Of a stretch of DNA of 12,287 nucleotides, positions 7,971 to 12,287 are shown piece after piece. The notes beneath the pieces are model-generated. The model was not told the DNA's origin and did not search any database. It was given only the letters and a program-made list of their open reading frames with translations. Numbering within the stretch: position 1 is the stretch's first letter; each line of letters opens with the position of its first letter. The position numbers were made by a program, and so were the translations under genes. Origin of the DNA: Bacteroidota bacterium (GTDB lineage Bacteria > Bacteroidota > Bacteroidia > Bacteroidales > VadinHA17); contig JAKAXP010000049.1 of NCBI GenBank assembly GCA_021816545.1, positions 1 to 12,287 on the forward strand, read 5' to 3'.

Positions 7971-9086
7971 ATGCGTACCCTGTTCTATAATGCTCAATTT
8001 TTCACCGGTACTGAACTGCTGACGGACAAGGTACTTATTATCAATGACGACCGTATTGAAGGATTTGCGGAGCCTGATGATGCCGGGCTTTCCGGTTTAC
8101 GGCGGATTGACTGTGGAGGAGGTCTTGTCACAGCCGGACTCATTGACCTGCAGATAGCAGGCGGCGGAGGTTACCTCTTCTCTTCCAACCCTAACCCTGA
8201 AGCACTTGCCAGGATAACTGAGTCAATAGTTGCAACAGGGACAACAGGGTTTCTCATCGCGTTGCCAACCAACAGTGATGAAGTATACCGTGCAGCCTTC
8301 GCCACAGTTACAGGATGCGCGGATCCTTCAGTCATGGGTCTGCATATGGAGGGACCATTCATAAGTCACTCCAGGCGCGGGGCACACGCACCGGAGCTGA
8401 TAAAACAGGCAACGGCTGAAAACGTGAAAAGACTGTTGTCAGAAGCATCAGGCACGATACAGATGATGACTGTCGCCCCTGAGACATGCCCGCCGGTGGT
8501 GATAAGGATCCTCAGAGAAAATGCCATCACAGTCGCTGCCGGCCATAGCAATGCAACATTCGGCGAGGCTGCAGCAGGATTCAGGGCGGGGATTGCAACC
8601 ACGACACATCTCTTCAACGCGATGTCGCCCCTGCATCACCGTGCACCCGGTCTTCCGGGTGCGGCCTTCCTGTCGGATGAAGCATGCGCGAGCATCATCG
8701 CAGACGGAATACACGTCGATTATCAGATGATTGCCATCGCGAAGAAGATAATGAAAGAAAGGCTCTTTCTTGTCTCGGATGCTGTCGAGGTGAATGACCG
8801 GGGAGCATATAAACATGTGAGACAGGAAGACCGGTTCACGCTGCCTGACGGAACTCTGTCAGGTGCAAAGCTGACTATGCTTGATGCAGTCAGGAACTGC
8901 ATTGACAACGCAGGGATTGAGAAATTTGAAGCCATCAGGATGGCAACTCTTTACCCTGCCCGCCTGGTCAGGGCTGCAGACAGGGGCATAATTGCACCCG
9001 GAACGCGGGCAGACCTGATCATCCTCGACAATGAGATGAGGCTTAAGGGAATATTTGTAAACGGAGTTTCAAAACTAAAACAGTGA
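7971..9086 (+). CDS. nagA: N-acetylglucosamine-6-phosphate deacetylase
   Basis: Cytoplasmic amidohydrolase-superfamily enzyme, predicted to convert N-acetylglucosamine 6-phosphate to glucosamine 6-phosphate plus acetate. The length of 371 residues is typical. Key residues are in order: E127 (HMEGPF), H192 (AGHSNA) and H213 (THLFNAMSP) as metal ligands, and D270 (LVSDAV) as catalytic acid/base. At the first metal-site position, where many amidohydrolases have HxH, it has Q61-I-A63; E. coli NagA also lacks HxH there (Q-x-N), so a single-metal enzyme is expected. The N-terminal strand segment (residues 1-55) and the C-terminal GTRADLIILD form the small beta domain. It starts 11 nt after the PrsW-like gene, and the kinase follows after 4 nt, indicating one transcript. 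No nagB is in the window. Related N-acetyl-sugar phosphates are possible substrates. Confidence 0.93.
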   Translation: MRTLFYNAQFFTGTELLTDKVLIINDDRIEGFAEPDDAGLSGLRRIDCGGGLVTAGLIDLQIAGGGGYLFSSNPNPEALARITESIVATGTTGFLIALPTNSDEVYRAAFATVTGCADPSVMGLHMEGPFISHSRRGAHAPELIKQATAENVKRLLSEASGTIQMMTVAPETCPPVVIRILRENAITVAAGHSNATFGEAAAGFRAGIATTTHLFNAMSPLHHRAPGLPGAAFLSDEACASIIADGIHVDYQMIAIAKKIMKERLFLVSDAVEVNDRGAYKHVRQEDRFTLPDGTLSGAKLTMLDAVRNCIDNAGIEKFEAIRMATLYPARLVRAADRGIIAPGTRADLIILDNEMRLKGIFVNGVSKLKQ

Positions 9087-9090
9087 TATC

Positions 9091-10041
9091 ATGGCAGTGC
9101 TGGGAATAGATCTTGGAGGAACAAAGGTTGCCTTCGCGCTCTTTGACCGTGAAGGCAATATGAGGTCAGGTGAGACTCTGCCCCTTGACAACAGGAAGGG
9201 ATCAGAGGTAGGCAAACTTATCACGGTGAACGCAGCTCTCAAGTTGTCTGCATCTGAGAGCGAGGGAGATCGTGTAGAGGCAATAGGGGTTTCCGTTCCG
9301 GGAATCAGCCGTCGTGCTACAGGTACGGTCTGGGCACCGAACATCCCCGGGTGGGATGACTATCCGTTGCTGCGGGAAATTAAAACAGTGACAGGCGAAA
9401 TACCCGTAATAATTGAGAGTGACAGATCATGTTACATCTCAGGTGAAATATGGAAGGGCAATGCACGGGGTTGCCGTGATGCGGTCTTCCTGGCAGTAGG
9501 AACAGGTATCGGCGCCGGCATCACCGTCAACGGGGAGTTGCTGCACGGTGCTCATGACATTGCAGGTGCGATAGGCTGGATGGCTCTTTCGAGACCGTTC
9601 AGAAGCAAGTACACCATTTGCGGGAATTTTGAGTATTTCGCATCAGGCGAGGGTATCGCCCGCCAGGCGGAAGAGTACCTCAGAAGGCATGACAGGTACC
9701 ACGGAGAACTGAGAAAGATCTCCGAGGCCAGGGTGACAACCCAGGATGTGTTCAGTGCATACAAGAAAGGAGATGTGGCAGCCGCTGCCATTATCAACCT
9801 GGCAATTGAATACTGGGGCATGGCATCCGCTAACCTCGTGAGCCTCTTCAACCCGGAAAAGATAATTTTCGGAGGAGGGGTCTTCGGACCGGCAGTGGAG
9901 CTGATACCTGCAATCAGGCAGGAAGCGGAAAAATGGGCACAACCCATAAGCATAAAGCAGGTGAGTTTTGAACCCTCGGCGCTGGCAGGTGATGCAGGTG
10001 TCTGCGGTGCCGGATTTCTTGCTATGAAACAGATAAGCTAA
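9091..10041 (+). CDS. Divergent ROK-family sugar kinase
   Basis: ROK-family protein without a DNA-binding N-terminus, so a kinase rather than a repressor; it presumably phosphorylates the imported sugar with ATP before NagA acts. The phosphate-binding loop G5-I-D7-L-G-G-T-K12 and the second glycine-rich loop VGTGIGAG are intact, and the catalytic base D111 is present. Several substrate-site positions differ from the family: the Asn of the usual ND is S110, the GExGH motif reads G159-A160-I-G-W163, and the CxCGxxGCxE zinc cluster is reduced to C177-G-N-F-E181, keeping only E181. It therefore probably lacks structural zinc and binds its sugar in a different way. At 316 residues it is slightly long. 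It starts 4 nt after nagA and ends 13 nt before the transporter gene. The kinase family assignment is firm; the substrate is not determined. Confidence 0.85.
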   Translation: MAVLGIDLGGTKVAFALFDREGNMRSGETLPLDNRKGSEVGKLITVNAALKLSASESEGDRVEAIGVSVPGISRRATGTVWAPNIPGWDDYPLLREIKTVTGEIPVIIESDRSCYISGEIWKGNARGCRDAVFLAVGTGIGAGITVNGELLHGAHDIAGAIGWMALSRPFRSKYTICGNFEYFASGEGIARQAEEYLRRHDRYHGELRKISEARVTTQDVFSAYKKGDVAAAAIINLAIEYWGMASANLVSLFNPEKIIFGGGVFGPAVELIPAIRQEAEKWAQPISIKQVSFEPSALAGDAGVCGAGFLAMKQIS

Positions 10042-10054
10042 CCATACCCGCAAA

Positions 10055-11218
10055 ATGAAAGGGACATACAACAGACAACTGGTATTCTGGTCAGCATGCC
10101 TTGGCATGCTTCTTTTCGGAGTCGGACTGATAATGCTCGGTTCCGTGCTGCCCGACCTCAGGATAAGGCATTCGCTTGATTCCATACAGGCCGGTGCACT
10201 ATTTTCAATCCTTCCCATTGGCATCATGGGGGGGTCACTGATCTTCGGGCCCGTCTGTGACAGGTATGGTTACAGGACTCTGCTTGCTGTATCAGCCTTG
10301 CTCATGTTCGCAGGCTTTGAGGCACTTGCCTTCACTCATACGGCATGGATACTTACCGCCTCAGTCTTCCTTTTCGGACTGGGCGGAGGTGCAATCAACG
10401 GTGCCACAAACGCCGTTGTGGCGGATATCAGCACCACAGGCAAGGGGGCTGACCTGAGTATCCTGGGAGTCTTTTTCGGAATAGGTGCCCTTGGAATGCC
10501 CCTGCTGCTCAGCCTGATGAAGGAAACGGTGGAGTTCCAGTATATAATTGCTGGAACAGGGATCCTGGCCCTTGCAGCAGCATTGCTGTTTGCTGTTGTC
10601 AGGTTCCCCGCAGCAAAGCAGGCAGAGTGGATATCAATGAAACAGATAGGTGCCCTGGTGAGGGACGTAACCCTGCTCCTGGTTGCATTCTTTCTCTTCT
10701 TCCAGAGCGCCTTCGAGGGGCTGATCAACAACTGGACAACCACATACCTGATAGAAAAGGTGGCTGCACCGCAGGAGGCGGCACTGATGGGGCTTTCGGC
10801 CTATGTGGCAGGAATGACCGTGATGAGGCTGCTGATAGGGTCGGTGCTGAGGAAGATGGCCGAAAGGAACCTTTTATACATGTCCTTTGCAATCACCTTT
10901 AGCGCCCTGCTCCTGTTCAGCCTGAGCAGGTCAGTGACACCTGCGGCGGCCGGGCTATTCCTGCTCGGGTCAGGCATGGCAGCCGGTTTTCCCACGATGC
11001 TCGGCATTGTGGGAAACAGGTACCCGAACCTCTCGGGAACCGCATTCAGCTTCGTGTTTGTAATTGCCCTGCTCGGCAATATGCTTGTAAACTACTCCAT
11101 GGGAATCGTTGCTGAAACCCATGGGATAAAACACCTTACAACATTTACATTCACGGAACTGGCTCTCCTTGTTCTGATTGCGACCACTATCTTTGGAAGA
11201 CTGAAATCAAATAAATAA
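10055..11218 (+). CDS. Major facilitator superfamily sugar transporter (FHS-like)
   Basis: Inner-membrane transporter with about 12 hydrophobic helices across 387 residues, predicted proton-coupled sugar uptake. The loop between helices 2 and 3 carries an MFS motif A variant, G65-P-V-C-D69-R70-Y-G72-Y-R74. Helix 7 contains the segment FQSAFEGLINNWTTTYL with E221, N226 and W227, resembling the YxGxE...W..Y region of fucose/glucose/GlcNAc (FHS/FucP-type) symporters. There is no signal peptide, as usual for the family. The position between a sugar kinase (13 nt upstream) and a SIS protein (22 nt downstream) supports import of the sugar these enzymes process. GlcNAc or a related amino sugar is the natural guess, but the substrate cannot be read from sequence alone. 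Confidence 0.87.
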   Translation: MKGTYNRQLVFWSACLGMLLFGVGLIMLGSVLPDLRIRHSLDSIQAGALFSILPIGIMGGSLIFGPVCDRYGYRTLLAVSALLMFAGFEALAFTHTAWILTASVFLFGLGGGAINGATNAVVADISTTGKGADLSILGVFFGIGALGMPLLLSLMKETVEFQYIIAGTGILALAAALLFAVVRFPAAKQAEWISMKQIGALVRDVTLLLVAFFLFFQSAFEGLINNWTTTYLIEKVAAPQEAALMGLSAYVAGMTVMRLLIGSVLRKMAERNLLYMSFAITFSALLLFSLSRSVTPAAAGLFLLGSGMAAGFPTMLGIVGNRYPNLSGTAFSFVFVIALLGNMLVNYSMGIVAETHGIKHLTTFTFTELALLVLIATTIFGRLKSNK

Positions 11219-11240
11219 ACCAACATAAAACCAGTAAAAC

Positions 11241-12002
11241 ATGCTTGCACTTGAATGGCTGAACAATGCCAGGGATGTGATGAAACACATCGAGGAGACA
11301 CAGATGGAAAATATACGGAAAGCTGCCGGGGTCATGGCTGACACCATCGAATGCGGACGGTGGGTGCACACCTTCGGATGCGGTCATGCTACCCTTCCGA
11401 TTGAAGAGATGTACCCGAGGATAGGCGGCTTTGTCGGATTTCACCCGATGATAGAGATACCGCTCAGTTTCTTTACACACATCACCGGTGAGATGGGTGT
11501 GCACCAGTTCGTCTTCCTCGAGAGGGTTGAAGGTTACGGCGTTGAAATAATGAAAGGTTATACATTTGACCAGCGCGACACAATGTGGCTCTTTTCGCAC
11601 TCAGGCATCAACAATGTCAACATCGATATCGCCCTTGAGTCAAAGAAAAGAGGAATGAAGGTTGTGGTATTCGGCTCTGCTGCCGCGGCAAAGGGTAAGA
11701 AGACCAGGCACACATCCGGTAAAACAATTTTTGACATTGCGGACATCGTGGTTGACACCTGTGCCCCGCTTGAGGATGCTTCTGTGAAGCTGAAGAATCA
11801 TTATGACAAGATTGGTCCTGTCTCAACTATGGCTTTTGTGACCTGCGTGTGGATGACCGTGACAACCGTTGCCGAGATCCTTGCTGACAGGGGCGTTAAG
11901 CTTTACATACACCCAAGTCATAATGTACCGGGTGACACCACTGCCCGGGAGCGGCTTGACGAAGCCCTTGCCGAATACAAGAAAAGAGTTGCAGGAGTCT
12001 GA
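11241..12002 (+). CDS. UPF0309-type SIS (sugar isomerase) domain protein
   Basis: Single-domain SIS protein of 253 residues, predicted to bind a phosphorylated sugar in the cytoplasm. After an N-terminal helical segment (1-38) come the first phosphosugar loop F45-G-C-G-H-A50 (usually GSGHS; the Ser is Ala here) and the second S119-H-S-G122-INNVN. The C-terminus KLYIHPSHNVPGD is characteristic of the UPF0309 group rather than of GmhA, MurQ or AgaS. The family has no firmly established reaction; isomerase, deaminase or etherase chemistry on sugar phosphates is possible. It is the best candidate in this operon for the step after deacetylation, since no NagB is seen. It begins 22 nt after the transporter gene behind an A-rich leader without a clear ribosome site, as is usual in Bacteroidota, and the next gene starts 3 nt after its stop. 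Confidence 0.85.
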   Translation: MLALEWLNNARDVMKHIEETQMENIRKAAGVMADTIECGRWVHTFGCGHATLPIEEMYPRIGGFVGFHPMIEIPLSFFTHITGEMGVHQFVFLERVEGYGVEIMKGYTFDQRDTMWLFSHSGINNVNIDIALESKKRGMKVVVFGSAAAAKGKKTRHTSGKTIFDIADIVVDTCAPLEDASVKLKNHYDKIGPVSTMAFVTCVWMTVTTVAEILADRGVKLYIHPSHNVPGDTTARERLDEALAEYKKRVAGV

Positions 12003-12005
12003 AAA

Positions 12006-12287
12006 ATGTCTGCCATGACCTCACTGGAAAGAACACTGGCATTTTTAGACGGGGGGAGTGCTGACCGCATTCCCTTCCATCCCATCCTGATGCGCTTCGC
12101 CGCGCAGCATGCGGGTGTCATGTACCGTGATTTCTGCCTCAGTCCTGCGCACAAGTGTATGGCAAACATAAGGAGTGCAGCCGATTTCGGATCTGACTGG
12201 GTTAACACGATGTCAGACCCCTGGGCAGAGGCTGAAGCATTCGGTACTATCCTTCTTTACCCTGAAAATGACCTCCCGAAGGTTCAG
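12006..12287 (+). CDS. Uroporphyrinogen-decarboxylase/methyltransferase family protein, 3' partial
   Basis: The frame is open from the ATG at 12006 to the right edge, giving 94 residues. The start SLERTLAFLDGGSADRIPFHP, with D20-R-I-P23, and the later DPWAEAEAFG match the N-terminal part of the URO-D superfamily, specifically the subgroup related to corrinoid-linked methyltransferases (MtaA/CmuA-like) rather than haem-pathway HemE. An alternative start is the ATG at 12015, giving MTSLER, which is nearer the usual family N-terminus. It is 3 nt after the SIS gene, so it belongs to the same transcript. In this family members often move methyl groups with corrinoid partners; none is visible because the window ends. 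Haem synthesis is unlikely given the surroundings. Confidence 0.8.
   Translation, partial: MSAMTSLERTLAFLDGGSADRIPFHPILMRFAAQHAGVMYRDFCLSPAHKCMANIRSAADFGSDWVNTMSDPWAEAEAFGTILLYPENDLPKVQ

Noticed and set aside
9643..10227. 194-codon open frame on the minus strand across the kinase/transporter junction
   Set aside because: Its translation resembles no family and it lies opposite two well-supported genes; it is a shadow of their codon composition.
11482..11491. Palindrome TCACCGGTGA inside the SIS gene as a further operator
   Set aside because: It encodes conserved protein sequence and lies deep within a gene. ACCGGT also occurs at 8004-8009 inside nagA, so the core alone is not specific.

Overview
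The window is a compact, fully co-directional (+ strand) stretch of bacterial chromosome with moderate GC. It fits a Bacteroidota (probably Bacteroidales-like) anaerobe. The reasons are frequent AGG arginine codons, weak or absent Shine-Dalgarno sequences with A-rich leaders, and gene families typical of that phylum: a large secreted GH38, a ~600-residue class I phosphomannose-isomerase-like protein, a serine hydrolase with a DUF3471-like tail, and a PrsW-type membrane protease. The assignment rests on gene content and style; no rRNA or other marker is present.

Region 1 (1-6716) is a mannoside-related block. It holds a beta-lactamase-fold serine hydrolase cut by the window's left edge, a mannose-6-phosphate-isomerase-like protein with a degenerate P-loop-like N-terminal domain, and a 1134-residue GH38 alpha-mannosidase with a signal peptide. 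Gaps are 24 and 9 nt, so these look co-transcribed.

Region 2 (6717-6870) is the only sizeable non-coding gap (154 nt). It holds a 14-bp perfect palindrome centred on ACCGGT, a second ACCGGT 47 bp downstream, and a weak candidate Bacteroidota promoter overlapping that second site. No clear intrinsic terminator is visible.

Region 3 (6871-12287) is an amino-sugar-type operon with gaps of 3-22 nt. In order it encodes a PrsW-like intramembrane protease with a C-terminal zinc ribbon, NagA, a ROK sugar kinase with several altered substrate-site residues, an MFS sugar transporter, a UPF0309-type SIS protein, and the N-terminus of a uroporphyrinogen-decarboxylase/methyltransferase-family protein cut by the right edge.

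Working model (inference): GH38 trims alpha-mannosides outside the cytoplasm and the isomerase handles mannose phosphate. The second operon imports an amino sugar or related derivative (MFS), phosphorylates it (ROK), deacetylates it (NagA) and passes it to the SIS protein. The missing NagB, the altered ROK active site and the URO-D-family member suggest the substrate may not be plain GlcNAc. No mobile elements, CRISPR arrays, tRNA or rRNA genes were seen.
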